Shown here: positions 13,081-25,133 of the stretch, in pieces
Numbering within the stretch: the first letter of the stretch is position 1
Layout of the letters: each line of letters starts with the position of its first letter
Source: Cheiracanthium punctorium
Lineage: Eukaryota; Arthropoda; Arachnida; Araneae; Cheiracanthiidae
NCBI GenBank assembly: GCA_038373885.1
Contig: JAWZYV010013018.1
Span: 1 to 64,000, forward strand
Direction: 5' to 3'
Length of the DNA stretch: 64,000 nucleotides
Program-made: the position numbers and the translations under genes
Notes under the pieces: model-generated
What the model was told of the DNA's origin: nothing
Seen by the model: only the letters and a program-made list of their open reading frames with translations
The model's database searches: none

Positions 13081-14087
13081 TCACTTGTCACATTTGTTAA
13101 TTGAATAAATAAATAATTGCTTAGTTAAAAATCTGGCAATCATTTCTTGGGAATTGAGCTGTCCAAACAAGTAGCACACTCCGCCCTTCCCCTTCCGCAC
13201 CCACGAACTTATAAAAATAAGTAGTGTTAATAATTTAGTGTACACTGCATTTTTTACGGCTAAATTTCTACCCCATTTTGGAAGTTCCATTTCTTGTATC
13301 CACGGGAGGTCGGGGATCAGTTAAGAATTATCCCGTTGTATCCCTTTTTCTTTTCCCAGTTTTTAAACGAAAAAGCCTTTAAAAGATAAAGGCAAATTCG
13401 TCTAAATATAGGATCTACTTTCATAGCGGCCATTTTGTCCACAAAATCGTAGATCTGATTGACAAGGGTTGAGAAAAGCACCAACATCTCACCCAGCGCG
13501 ACCAAAACGAAAATTGCAAATTTAAGCTATGTATACGTTTGTATAAGAATGCACCGCAAAGCGCAAAAATTTTCGTTTGTGCCGATATCGAGATACAACG
13601 CCACCTTTGTGTCGGGCTGCCAAATAACTTACATCAAAAAATTTGAAGCGACCTAGTATCTGAACACTGTATTCGATTGAGTTGAATCCAATTTATTTAA
13701 ATTCATGGTAAAGATAGTGTTCAGAAAATATAAATGAAAACCTTGTAAAAATAGAACCATAAAAGTTACTTGTACGTACATGTTTTTGCTTTTACAAATT
13801 TTTTTAAGGAGCCTGTTATCGCAAGGGCGTCCGGCGATACCACAGTGATACTAGTATCGCAAGTATACAAGTAAGTATTTTCCATTTATCTGATCACTAG
13901 ACCAGTTTCTACCGTTTTTCTAATGGAAGTCCAAGGCCAAAAACTTGTCTATTACACGAAAACCTTTGTGGCCACTCAAACCCGGCGCCAACGACAAGGA
14001 ATTTTTACGAGACATACGGACGGCAAAGTGTTCAAGAGACTGGCAGCTTCGACGAACACGTTGGCTTCCATATTAAAATCTGTTTCG

Positions 14088-14126
14088 TGTAACTTTTTCC
14101 GTGTAACTTTTCGTGTAACTTTAAAG
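14088..14126 (+). repeat. Short tandem repeat, CGTGTAACTTTT-like, three units
   Basis: The motif CGTGTAACTTT recurs three times in succession with small length changes. It lies inside the large element and has no evident function. Confidence 0.7.
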
Positions 14127-14157
14127 TCCGATTTTCATTCTGTTTCTGTGTATACGT

Positions 14158-14437
14158 TAAGGTGACCAAGCGCCAATTTCAGGACATTTTTCAGTTTGTC
14201 CCCAAAATATAAAACAACATTAAGAACAAAATTTTAACTAAAACAGTTATTTCTTCATAATTTAATACGAAATCAATCGTGTATCCTTAATTTTATGAAT
14301 GTTAATAATGCCCCAGCTCAATAAATGTAAGCTATTCTGAGAAGAGCATTGAATTTATAAAATGTCTTTATTTTGTTTCAGAATTGCGGACACAACGCTG
14401 GTTTGTCCCCAATTCTTTCTTAAATCTGATCACCTTA
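14158..14437. mobile_element. MITE with TAAGGTGA ends and GGGGACA motifs
   Basis: The ends are TAAGGTGACCA at 14158 and TGATCACCTTA ending at 14437, an inverted pair. Just inside are GTTTGTCCCC motifs (14194 and 14401). The interior segment TTCATAATTTAATAC also occurs in the related sequence at 33030-33320. It is 280 bp long with no ORF, so non-autonomous. The superfamily is uncertain; hAT or Mutator relatives are possible. Confidence 0.6.
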
Positions 14438-15232
14438 CTCTGGTCAGAAAACAGGTTACTACAATTCATAGTTTAAAAATTCTGTTTCATTTCACTGGCG
14501 AAATTTATGGAGAGGAGCCTGTGCTTTAAGGAACTTGGTTAAGAAATTAAACTGAGACTTTCAGCACTTTTCCTGAAGTGATTACTTACACCCTCCAAGA
14601 ACGTATTAAAGTAGGAGATAAATTTCCTAGTTTAGATTTGTGTATAATAATTGTGCTTTTGAAAAATGCACAGCTTGACAGAAATATGAAAAGTCATATT
14701 TATACATAGCCTAATTTATATTTCATGATAAATAATTTTGAATATACGAAACTTACGTCGGAAATATATCTCTTAATCGATTACCTTTATTGGAGGGTGT
14801 ACGTACAGGTAACTGAAAACTTAGTTTATTTTCCTAATTTGATATCTTGAATAATAAATCTAATTTTAACAAAATACTCAGCGATAAAAAGTTTAAATGA
14901 GAATCTTTCCCCATTTTTTTTATTATTTTAATGTTCTTGAGGTTTTCGCTATGGCAAACAAGACCTGCATATACCTCTAATGACCACACGAAAATCGAGA
15001 CTTATAGCACAAGTGGCTGTCTCAGTTGTTCCAGTACCCTAATGGTACAAAATAATAATATAGAAAAAGAAATAAAGAAATCGAAGGAAGAGAAAGATTA
15101 AAAAAATGAGAAAGAAAACTTAAAAAAACTAATAAGTACAACCTAAATGAAAAAGGAAAGGAGGAAGTAGGGCCGAGTGTAAACATGGCCTCCACGGAAA
15201 CTCCCAATATTTTCCTGTCTTATTCATATTTT

Positions 15233-15281
15233 TTAACACTAGATTTACCAGACCAGACATTTTGACTGGTCTGGTAAATCT
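15233..15281. other. TTAACACTAG plus a perfect 16-bp-stem hairpin
   Basis: TTAACACT at 15233-15240 is followed by arms AGATTTACCAGACCAG (15241-15256) and CTGGTCTGGTAAATCT (15266-15281) around a 9-nt loop. The first 11 bases, TTAACACTAGA, equal the end of the piggyBac element at 48389, which also has a subterminal dyad. I infer one end of a piggyBac-like element; no partner end was found. Confidence 0.6.
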
Positions 15282-15284
15282 GGT

Positions 15285-15512
15285 ACGGTCACGAAAATTC
15301 GTTGATGGAGGGGGGGATACGGTCTCGCCACCCCCCCCCCATCACAAGGACACGCTTATAGTTAAACTACCAGTGAAATACAAATGAAAATTTTATTGGT
15401 ACAAACGGGTACAAACGAGGTGGAAACGATTTCATCGTTTCCACCCCCCCCCAAAATCCGATTTCATCGAAATCGGATTTGGGGGGGGGGGGTGGCGAAA
15501 TGCACGTAAAAA
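15285..15512. repeat. Inverted copy of the 12650-13080 hairpin repeat
   Basis: It contains the reverse complement of the phrase CACTGGTAGTTTAACTATAA, at 15358-15377. It also has G-run/C-run pairs (15309-15315 with 15332-15340) and a self-complementary segment around 15420-15495. In that segment GGTGGAAACGAT faces ATCGTTTCCACC, and AATCCGATTTC faces GAAATCGGATT. Confidence 0.65.
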
Positions 15513-15870
15513 AATTATCAGTCAGAAATGCAACTTTAGAAATTGTCGCTCGTAACACAATTCGAGCGTAAGGGACTCAATGTCGCTCGTAAGGGATATC
15601 TTTTTCCCTTTCTTTTTTTTTTTTCTCCCTGTGATGTTATCAGAACTCTTCTCCCTTGCTACAACCCGAGCTGCATTGTAAAGTGGAAAGCAATATCAAG
15701 GACACAATTGGATAGTTAGATATTAATGCTCTGTATTACTCGGCTTCTTTTGTTGACTGGATCATGAACCAGGTGTTAAAATAAATTGTTTTAAATTTAT
15801 TTTTAATGAGAGTGAGACAATGCTTCTGTCTGGCACACAATCTTGGTTTCCATAGCCCGTTTGCTTAGAG

Positions 15871-16250
15871 CTTGAAAAGGATAAATATTGCAAGTTTTAA
15901 ACACAAAACCTTATACAGGAAAATCTTGCTTTATTGAAATATATGTGGCTATCACTAATCTTCCCTACGGTATGATTTATACTTTTATTCTGAAGGGATG
16001 AAATATTTCAACCATGGGCGACTGTATTGACGCCTACAAAATAAGTCGATTTGTGAAGGATCCACGGTTCTATTATTTCTCTCAGAACCCACTAATTTAA
16101 TAGGCTTCAGCTTATTTCAGAGCTAGGTTAATAGCCTACAAATTTGGTTACAAATGGCTGTTTAAATACTCAAGCGTCAGGAAATATTTACTTGCTGTAA
16201 AGAGCTTGGAGTTAAATTTTGCTGTATCTATCTGCTTCATACGCTAAGGC
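15871..16250 (+). repeat. Conserved module, copy 3
   Basis: The module runs from GCTTGAAAAGGATAAAT to CATACGCTAAGGCAATTG. The core at 15998-16090 keeps GAAATATTTC and the GGTTCT/AGAACC hairpin, but its hexamer is GACGCC, which breaks the palindrome, and CCATGG is CCACGG. It lies upstream of copy B; its counterpart for copy A would be left of the window. Confidence 0.7.
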
Positions 16251-17107
16251 AATTGAAGCAAAGTTGATTCTTGTAAGCTTCTACGTATTTAAAAATAATT
16301 ACAGAATCTCGAATTTGAGTGTAAAGTGGATTCTTAAGACCGCTATCACTTTCGGAACAGTAAATTCGTCTTTGAAAATTTCGATAGTCTAAAATCTATT
16401 CTAAAATCAATCCTATAATCTATTTTGGAACACACAGAAAGTTTCACTTATTAGAGGTACAAGTTAGTACGCGCACACTGTTTCAGAGAGGTTACCTTAA
16501 ACTTTTAACTGGGAAAGTGTCGTTACGTTTTTGCTACCATAGAGAAAATAAGAATGTCTAAATATTGGTCAACACTTTTTCCTGCCTTATCAATTCTTCC
16601 TATCTTAAAGAAATTATTCAGAATTATGTTTCGTTTAGTAAAATATATTTTGAGGTTTTATAATCTTCAATGTTCTACACTAAATTAGCCTCATTGCTAA
16701 ATCACCCAGGTTGTATTTTGTACACTTAACACTAGGTTAAGTGTTGTCGATCCTCTTGCTGCACATGTCTTAACATGTATTACTTTTGTCTTAGTAATAC
16801 TAAATAATTTTTTTGAATATAACTATTCATTTCAAAGTTTACTGTTTTCAGTGAAACTGGTCTGTGACCTCTTGCGAAAAGGAAAACTGATCACTTAAGT
16901 GACCACTATTTTACTTTTGTCTAATTTTACTAAGCACTTCGGGTACCATTAAGGATGGATGAATTTATTATTTTTTCCAGAAAAAAGAAATAACGCTCAT
17001 AAAATCGTTATAATTTTAAGTTCTATACACAATAGTGTAATCAATTTTTAAAATTGGACGTTAATCTTTAAATCCACTAGTGAAACTTTAAGCATGTTAA
17101 CCTACTA

Positions 17108-17162
17108 GTGGCTACAGTATGCAGTCAAACCATGTTAACCTTCCATTGAATACTGTAGCCAC
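17108..17162. other. 13-bp perfect hairpin with 29-nt loop
   Basis: The arms GTGGCTACAGTAT (17108-17120) and ATACTGTAGCCAC (17150-17162) are exact reverse complements. CATGTTAACCT occurs just before the left arm and CATGTTAACCTT again inside the loop. The stem does not extend further. Confidence 0.75.
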
Positions 17163-19644
17163 TTGGCTGCTCTTTTTTGCAGAATAAAAATATTTTTTTT
17201 TTATTTATCGTCTAAAATATGAGTTCAAAATAAATAGGTCATTATGGAAATAATTTTAGCTTTGAAAAAAAAAATTCATGACAACATTATTTTTTGAGCT
17301 AAGTAGCATGAATTGATAGCATGTGTCTACATTTCACTGATACTGCCCTAATTTTTGATGGCTTCAAATTTTTATAGCTGAATGAAAATAAATGCAAAAC
17401 TATTTAAAAAATAGTATAGGACTAAAGTAGAATTAAGTTTATTACTCTCTTGTATTATGAGAGCTATAATAAACATTCCAAAAGTTTTCCTTGATTTTTC
17501 TGGGAAACTACATTTTGAAGTTTTTTAAATATCAGTGAGTAAGCCTAAGTGAAGTTACAATTTTATTTTCAGCCTATTTTAAATAGTCATGCATTATAGG
17601 GCTAATATCCTGGACGAAATCGAATGATTTTAAAGAATGTAATTAATATTTTACTCTTTAATAAACTAAATAATGCGAATTTTGTAGGAGTCGCGTCATA
17701 CTTAACAGGTTAAACATAAATTTGGACTCTATTTTCAATAATATAGTCGGTACGTTCACACTTGCTTCACTACATACATTTCTATATATTTTTACGATTC
17801 AAAAACTTAGAGGTCAATAACGTTTTTACGAAATTTGTAACTTATTCCACTTAGGATAAATTTCTATCCAATTTTCATCCTAAGTTAAACTAGAAACTTC
17901 GGTAATTTTTTGAATATATATTTGAACGTACTTTTTGAAGTTGATATTTCGTAAAAAGTTGCTTTGCTACATTTCTATGATATTTCAGTTGATTGCATTA
18001 TGTGTACAACCGTTAAACTTAATATCAGCCAAAAAGTTACTAGCTTCAGTGTGCGTAAAACTTTCTTAAATGTATGTAGCATTAATATATTTCATATTTT
18101 TATCTTGTATGACATTTAAAAAGCACAAAGAGGTAACTTGACTGAAAAATGTATTTCCAAATTTTTGTAAATAATGAATGTTTCCTCATCATATGGTTAT
18201 TAAAGTGCATATGAAGTATCTTTATGTGAACATGAAGAAGCTAAATTTTAAACATTTCTAAATGGATTTTTTTTATACTGGTACGCTATACAAACATATA
18301 GCCACTATTGTAACAGTATTAAAACTGCTGAGCGGGTTCATCAGTAGTTGCACTGCACTTCAAAGTGTTATGGTAACCTGCACCCTTCTTCCAGGGGAAG
18401 AGAGCAAGGTAAATTTAATTTTGATAAAGTCTTACGAAGCACGGCCAAATAAGAAATCGTAATAAATTTTATTTAACATACTGAAACTGAATATTAAGAC
18501 AGTCATGAAAAAGGAATTTTTTTGGCTTTCCTAAATGAAGCTATCAACTTCTATTTGAAATAACTTGTCTGCACGTTCAGAAAGATTAAACTATTTAAAC
18601 TTCATAAAACTGTTTATGATTATAAATTCAGTTTTATTTTTTCTTCATCTATGATCAAGTATTTGAGGATAAATTCGGATTTGTGTTTCAACCATGTATA
18701 TCAGTTGAAAATTGTCTGTTTAAACATCAGTCTAACCATTGTTAAAGCACTTTAAATTTTCTTCTTGAATATTACTCAAGTATTTTAACTTTGTTTTTAC
18801 AATCTTCATTTTAACTTCATTATCGTCGGATGCTCATGTTGACTTCACAAGGTTAACTCAAAAGCTTTTCTAGTTTAAAAAATTAACTCTACGAATTATT
18901 GCACTGCGATTAAATTTATTCAAAGGTTATATAGATTCATTATGTGGTGTAGTCGGCTACAAGGTATGTTCATAGAGGAGGGTCCTTTACGGTTGTAATA
19001 AATATTGATTTTAAAAAACAGATTTTGTATTTCAGTTCTTTATTGGTGAAGATGTTTTTAGAGGCAGAAATTGAAATGAGTTCTTACTGCTACTTTTAAT
19101 TTGTAAATCGTACTGGTTGCTTCCAAATCTGCCCCATTAGAGTTAACGTGAGTTTGTTAGAAAAAATGTCCAAAGCAATTCGGACTTGAAGCAGCGACTT
19201 AAATTTCGCAAGTAAAAATCTCTAATATTACGCTGTTAGGATTTAAAAAAGTAAAAGATGTCTTTCACGATGAATTTCATGCATGTCTTTTTAAAAAAGG
19301 AAATTTAAATGTTAGATAAAGCTATCGCACAGTAACATCTTACATGGACGCCAGCACTTAAGGCTGCAAAATTAGTCTGCAAGTAAACAATACCGTAAGT
19401 GCTGAAGTTTCCTCGCATTTTAAAGTTGATTTATAGCTATCTCCCACGCTTAAAGCAATATTTCAATCCATTCAGCTGTTTTAAGTAAAATTAAAGTCTC
19501 AAACTACTACATTTGAAAGGTTTTTCTTTGTAACTATACCTTCCTTATTTTTAGCTATATCTATTACTTCCATCAAATACTCATTTTTCATAAGTCTAAT
19601 GTTTCAAACCCGTATACGATCTCGTATTTTTGGCCTTTTTTACT

Positions 19645-20000
19645 GCATGAAAAGGGTAAATACCGTGACCATTTTAATTCCAAAGCATGAAACTGGAAAA
19701 TACTGCTATAAAGATTGCATTTAGCCAGCCTAGCCATCTAAAAGGCAATTAAATATTAAACACATATATCACTTCTAACGGGACGAAATATTTCAAACAT
19801 GGCAGCTGTATTGGCGCCTACAAAAACTGATTTGTCCAGGTCCATGATTCTAATATTTCTCCCAGAACTCTTTAGATGTTAATTGGCTTACGTGGAATCT
19901 TAATACGCACACAAATTGAAAACTGAATGTTTAAAAAAAAACTGCTTTTGCTTAGAGCTAAAATTTAAGCGGTATTTATTTGATTCATAACGCTAAGGAA
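19645..20000 (+). repeat. Conserved module, copy 4
   Basis: It starts at GCATGAAAAGGGTAAATACC and ends at AACGCTAAGGAAG. The core at 19783-19870 keeps GAAATATTTC and palindromic GGCGCC. The hairpin has degenerated (GATTCT with AGAACT) and CCATGG has become CCATGA. It is the partner of copy 1. Confidence 0.72.
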
Positions 20001-21486
20001 GCAAAAAATCAGATCGTATACCTGTCTGAAAGATTTGACTCATTAAAAATGAAATACATGCGACAGAAGCAAATGGATACTTCTAAAAATAATGAAAATA
20101 TAATTACTAAGCAATATAGAAGTTAATTTTAACGCTTCTCCAAATTCAGACTTAAATTTTTAATTTCACTTCAAATCCCAGAAATAGATAGAGGAGGAGG
20201 AATGGAAGACGTTTTTATAAATCAATTTTAGGATATCAGTACCAAACATGTACAGTATTTTTTAACGGCAGACTAATTTTGCTATCTTGCACTTGCTTGG
20301 TTTATGATTTTACGGCACAATATTCATCGAAAATTAAATTTCCCCCTTTAAGAGTTTATATGTAAGTTCTATTTTTAGTTATCGTTATAAGCTCTAGACA
20401 CAATTTTCATGAATTGAAGAGTAAAATCTGAACGTCCGTGTATTTAAATTCACCATATAAACTTTATAATCGATGCATTTTAATACTGCCTGTGCATCAC
20501 CTATATTAAGATAAATGTTCATTGGTTTTTATTTTAAAATTTTCTAGCCATTTACCAGAAAATATTTAATAGTTACACCTGTTTAAGTGTCATTTATAAA
20601 ATTGTATAATTTTTGTTTTAAGAAATTGTTTTGCTCGCCTTATGTTCAGTTATTTCTTTACTCAACCTACCTGAGCAGTTTGCTAACACATAGAGCAGCT
20701 TAAATTCAGGAAAGTCTAACAATACGATTGTTTCATGGCATTTCCTTATGAGAATTATTTTTTACTATTTGCAAATTATCTAGATAAATTGCATAATAGT
20801 GAAGAGGTCACTTACAGGGTTAAATCATTAATTTGGACAGATAACGCACTATGCAATTGTCACAGGTGCGCAAATTACTGCACATATTTCTATACGAATG
20901 TTTTGTGACTACTTTATTAAAGCTTTTATAAAGGTTTAATTCACAATACAGGTGTGCTTACTTAGTCTAATTGGTTGGTTCTGCTGCAAGTTTTACTCAT
21001 GAAGGTTTATTATGACACGTGTCATTGGAAAAAATCAACGTAAATGGTCATTTTTCTTTGAAAATCTAACATCCATTTTTGCAAGACAAATTAATTTTCT
21101 ACTTTTGTATCGCAGTGCAGTTTGTCTGCATTATGCGAAACTAAATTTGTTCTAATATAAAATTAATCTCGGAGTACGGTAAACGGTGCTCCCAAATATA
21201 CGTAGAATTAATATACTCAATTTCATGGTAAATTTAAAATCATCAAGGAATTAAATGCTTAAATTTCTGCAGTGATTTTCAGAATTCATTTAGCATGTCC
21301 TCTCACGATTTGGTTAAAGTGTGTAAAGTATGTTAAAGGAATGAATTGCCTAATGCTTTAACTTGTGAAAATTTAACTGGTACGCTGTCAAAGATTTTGA
21401 ATACTATGATGTAATTAAGTTTCAAAGTAAAGAAAGTCCCTTTTCAGAAAGTGAAGTTTAGTGTTTTACATCTTGCCTAATAGAGC

Positions 21487-22192
21487 AAGAGCCAGCGACC
21501 GCCAGACCTTCGTCATAGTATAAAAGCTGAAACTTTCTCTGCGCATACCCCCCAACATAGGTAGGAACAATCGGCCACAATAAAGTTTGGATGATCGTGG
21601 CTTTGGCAGGTAACAGGTGGCAAAGGTGTATAAAATTGCCGAAAATTTCGTCATTTCATAAAGCTTCATTTTTTTATATGTTCTTCTTCGCAGTACTATA
21701 AATCACTTTATCCCTTGCCAGACACTTTTCCATCGTGGCAAACCCCCGCCAGACAACCTCAAAGTCTTGAAAATCGTAATTCTATTACGAGCGCACTGCA
21801 AGAATGTTCGCGCGTAAGAAAGTTCAGAAGTAGCAGTATAAAATGTGCTTGCACTTTGTGACAGCTGGACGTACTTCGTCGCAGGAGTTTACGAACACAA
21901 CAGTTTTCCATGACTTTGAGGTTGTCTGGCGGGGGTTTGCCACGATGGAAAAGTGTCTGGCAAGTGATAAAGTGATTTCTGGTACTGCGAAGAAGAACAT
22001 ATAAAAAAATGAAGCTTTATGAAATGACGAAATTTTCGGCAATTTTACACACCTTTGCCACCTGTTACCTGCCAAAGCCACGATCATCCAAACTTTGTAG
22101 TGGCCGATTGTTCCTACTTCTGTTGGGGGGGTATGCGCAGAGAAAGTTTCAGCTTTTATACTATGACGAAGGTCTCGCGGTCGCTGGCTCTT
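21487..22192. mobile_element. Foldback element with inverted arms of about 290 bp
   Basis: The ends AAGAGCCAGCGACCG (21487) and CGGTCGCTGGCTCTT (ending 22192) begin two arms, about 21487-21777 and 21903-22192, complementary almost throughout and separated by about 125 bp. Copy A at the matching place (near 5510) reads through without the element, so the insertion followed the A/B duplication. Open frames across the arms are mirror images of each other and are not genes. The superfamily is unknown; the target site duplication is not clear. Confidence 0.8.
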
Positions 22193-22822
22193 AGACTATG
22201 TTTTAATATTGATAGCTTTTTTTCGCTAGTTCTCAGAACTCCCAATCGTAATTTGCCCTTTTTAACCTATACCGGATTAATATCGTTTCTCGTTGATTTT
22301 ACTAATCTACAACTTAACCCAAATCATTCAGCGCAGATTGAAATGGGTAAAATCTTGTTTGTTATTGCCCTCTTTTAACGACGCCCTTTTGCTTGGTACT
22401 TTGTCTATAGTGGCCTTTGCTCCGTAAAACCCTAGACAACCAAATTACTAAACTTTTTAAAAGGCAGAATTTTTAGATGAATCTATTGCGCTGGAAAATA
22501 GTTTAACGAAAACAGCGATCGCGTTTTTACCAAGCGATCACGTTTGGTAAATTTTTCTGCAACTAAATGAGATTTGTAAATTTTTAGTTTACTTCATTTC
22601 TCTAAATTACATTTGCCACAATTTATCTTCCGTATTTAAAATGAGACTTCGGTTGACACGAAAAAAAAATTTAGATGTTTTTAACTAATTTAATTTTTTT
22701 GAAATCGTAGGCCCTCAATTTGTGAACTTAAAACTAGCCGCATGATGTTTTAACGTTTAATTCTCTAAAATTTTCATTAAACTTAAATTACACGGTCTCA
22801 TCTAAGTCCCCCCCCCTTAGTT

Positions 22823-23190
22823 CATGAAAAGGATACCGCAAATTTTAAACAGAAAGCATTATACAGGGAAGTCTTGTGTTGCATTTTGCTATCCCTCGTC
22901 TCATTTAAGAATTGCTTTGGTATTTTTCATCGAAAGTAAAGAACTATTTCAAACATGGAGCCTGTATTGGGCCCTAAAAAGTATATTTGTGCAGGACCAT
23001 GGTTCTAATACTTTTTCCAGATTCATTAATTTAAACTAGTAGCTTTTAACATTTCGTAGATCTTTGTTATTTATTATCTTTAGAATTTTTTGGTGTTGTC
23101 TGTCCATAAAAGAATATAGATGCAAGAAAGTTTCCTGTATATTCCTTAGTTTAAAAAATTCAGCGGCATTTTCTTCATACGCTGAGGACA
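22823..23190 (+). repeat. Conserved module, copy 5
   Basis: The module runs from CATGAAAAGGATACCGC to CATACGCTGAGGAC. The core at 22941-23024 has palindromic GGGCCC, TTTGTGCAGG and CCATGG. The first dyad is broken (GAACTATTTC) and the 3' half of the hairpin is lost. It is the partner of copy 2. Confidence 0.72.
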
Positions 23191-23547
23191 AAACGCCATG
23201 CAGAAAGTTAACTTTAGTGAACGTAACTTCATTCCGGAAGCGCATTTTAATGCGTTTAAACACTTATATTTACAGTTCTACTGAAGTTTAAGCTTTTTAA
23301 GCTGAGCGAAGGACTTCCTTGACGGCATTTCCAACATGCTCCTGACACTAGATCTGATAGCCACTCACAATGCACATACGGAACTTCTATAACAATTATC
23401 AGAACATACAGCTAAATGTTTTATAAAATTTAAAGTTAAAAGGAAAATTATATGTGTTTAAATACTCAAAAAACTGTAGGCTACTTTTGAAAATTATTTC
23501 TGGCAGAACAGTCAAGTTCATAATTAAAAGGCAGGCTCGGAACTAAT

Positions 23548-23561
23548 ATATATATATATAA
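23548..23561. repeat. TA microsatellite
   Basis: A short alternating TA run lies in copy B. Confidence 0.8.
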
Positions 23562-25065
23562 ATCGTACAGTTGTATGCCATTGCTGTTCCTTGAAACAGT
23601 TAATTTTTTTTCTCCTTGATGAAATGCAGCGATATGTTCTAATGTTCTCTTTGTTGGACATAATTGCTTTCAAAATTAAATTCAGTACCATGTAGCAAAA
23701 AATCTGGATTAAACTTCAGTTTCTGCATGTGTGTGTTCTGGATGTGTGAATTAAACGTCAGTTTTTGCAAATACAGTGATTAAACTTAAGTGCTTAAACT
23801 ATGCTAATTATAGCAAAGTCTTACGATGGGACTAAAATGTCTGATAACTAAGTATCTATAACCGAAATAAAAGAAATGTTTTGGTTGTCACTCCTACAGT
23901 ATTTGCTTTGGCTTGTATTATTAATTCTGCAACAGCCTAATTTATTAAATAAGAAACATTTTTAATGTAACCAGTAAAGTTCACTTCCTGTTATGCGAAA
24001 AGTATATTTTTGTTGATGGAGGTTTTATGACCATAGGCTCAAATTTTTTAATTAATATTTCTTAATTTTAGGTGTTCAAGTCTTCGTAATTTTTTTGCAT
24101 TATTTTGTTTTCGTGTTTTCTATTTGTAAATTAACTCCTTTAATCTGGCATTAATTTGCTTGTTCTATTTAGCGCGTATGTGAATTTACTTTAAAGCAGC
24201 ATAGTACCAAAACATACTCTAGACGGGACATAGTTAAAAAAAATTCATGTGGTTGTTTCAGTAATTACCGATTTTTTAGAATTATTATGTTTCTTCGTAA
24301 AATTGTGCTTTAGAAAAATGGAATATCTACTGCAAATTTTATGGCAAATTTCTAAATTTAAAATCTTAGGTCTAAGGGCACGCAAAATGTATAACAGCCC
24401 AACATTTATTTTGTAAAAAAAAATACGGGTGTGTGGGATAGGGCTCTTGGGCTTCGATGTATTTATATTTTCATTGCAATATGCAAATGTTCATTAAAGG
24501 TACTTCATATACACATCTTTTTAAAGTAAACGTTAGAGCTGAGAGAGTTTAGGCATGGCACTATTCGATTGTCGTATTTGCAGAGTACCCCTGAAACATC
24601 TTGGATTGTGAAAGTTTAATATGGAAGGTTAATGGTGAAGTGAATATAAAAATTTGAATTTCGACCAATTCACTTAACCCATTAACGCCCAACATACTCT
24701 TTTGAGGACAGTTGCTGAATTTCTCGGTCTCAAATGCATAAGCATTAACTTGTTTTCCTATTTAATTTCTCTAATTGTATTTCCAGAAAATACTCGCTGA
24801 CAAAGTAAAATAAGTATCTTTTGCTATTTTATATTATTTTGACAAATTTATTTTAAATACTCGCATCAGAAATGCCACTGCAAGTATCGACCCAAATTCG
24901 AGAATGTGATGTTAATATCTGGGCTCTCTTGGGTAAATCGTGGTTAGATGGACGAATTCTTCTAGCACAAGTTCGGGGCGTCGATTCTGCATTAAAATAA
25001 TTGATCTCAACATTTATTCCTAACGAGCTCTAATCGTGCTTACGATGAATATTTTATACTTGAAT

Positions 25066-25133
25066 ATGGTTGAAATATGGAGCCTGTATTCAATTCCGTT
25101 AAACATATTGCTGCATGTACCACGTTTCGTTGA
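25066..25133 (+). repeat. Decayed sixth copy of the module core
   Basis: The sequence keeps ATGGAGCCTGTATT followed by CATATTGCTGCATGTACCA, matching the order of the core. The palindromic hexamer and hairpin are gone. It lies in a part of copy B with no clear partner in copy A. Confidence 0.5.

Larger units (their letters stand above)
12590..15515. mobile_element. Unclassified element with inverted, GC-hairpin-rich ends
   Basis: The left end (12590-13080) and right end (15285-15512) are inverted relatives. The left reads TTTCGCCAGCC then AACCGATTTCGATGAAA; the right, read on the minus strand, gives TTTCGCCACCCC then ATCCGATTTCGATGAAA. Both carry the phrase CACTGGTAGTTTAACTATAA or its near variants, once on the right and two or three times on the left. 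The 2.2-kb interior has no transposase that I can recognise. A MITE (14158-14437) is nested inside. I cannot assign a superfamily and see no convincing target site duplication. Confidence 0.5.

Noticed and set aside
13923..14165. 80-codon ORF inside the hairpin-ended element as its transposase
   Set aside because: It is too short, has no catalytic motif and partly consists of a short tandem repeat.
17108..17162. miRNA precursor
   Set aside because: The stem is 13 bp with a 29-nt loop, too short for a normal precursor.
21466..22378. ORFs across the foldback arms as genes
   Set aside because: They are mirror-image frames of the same inverted arms with no recognisable product.
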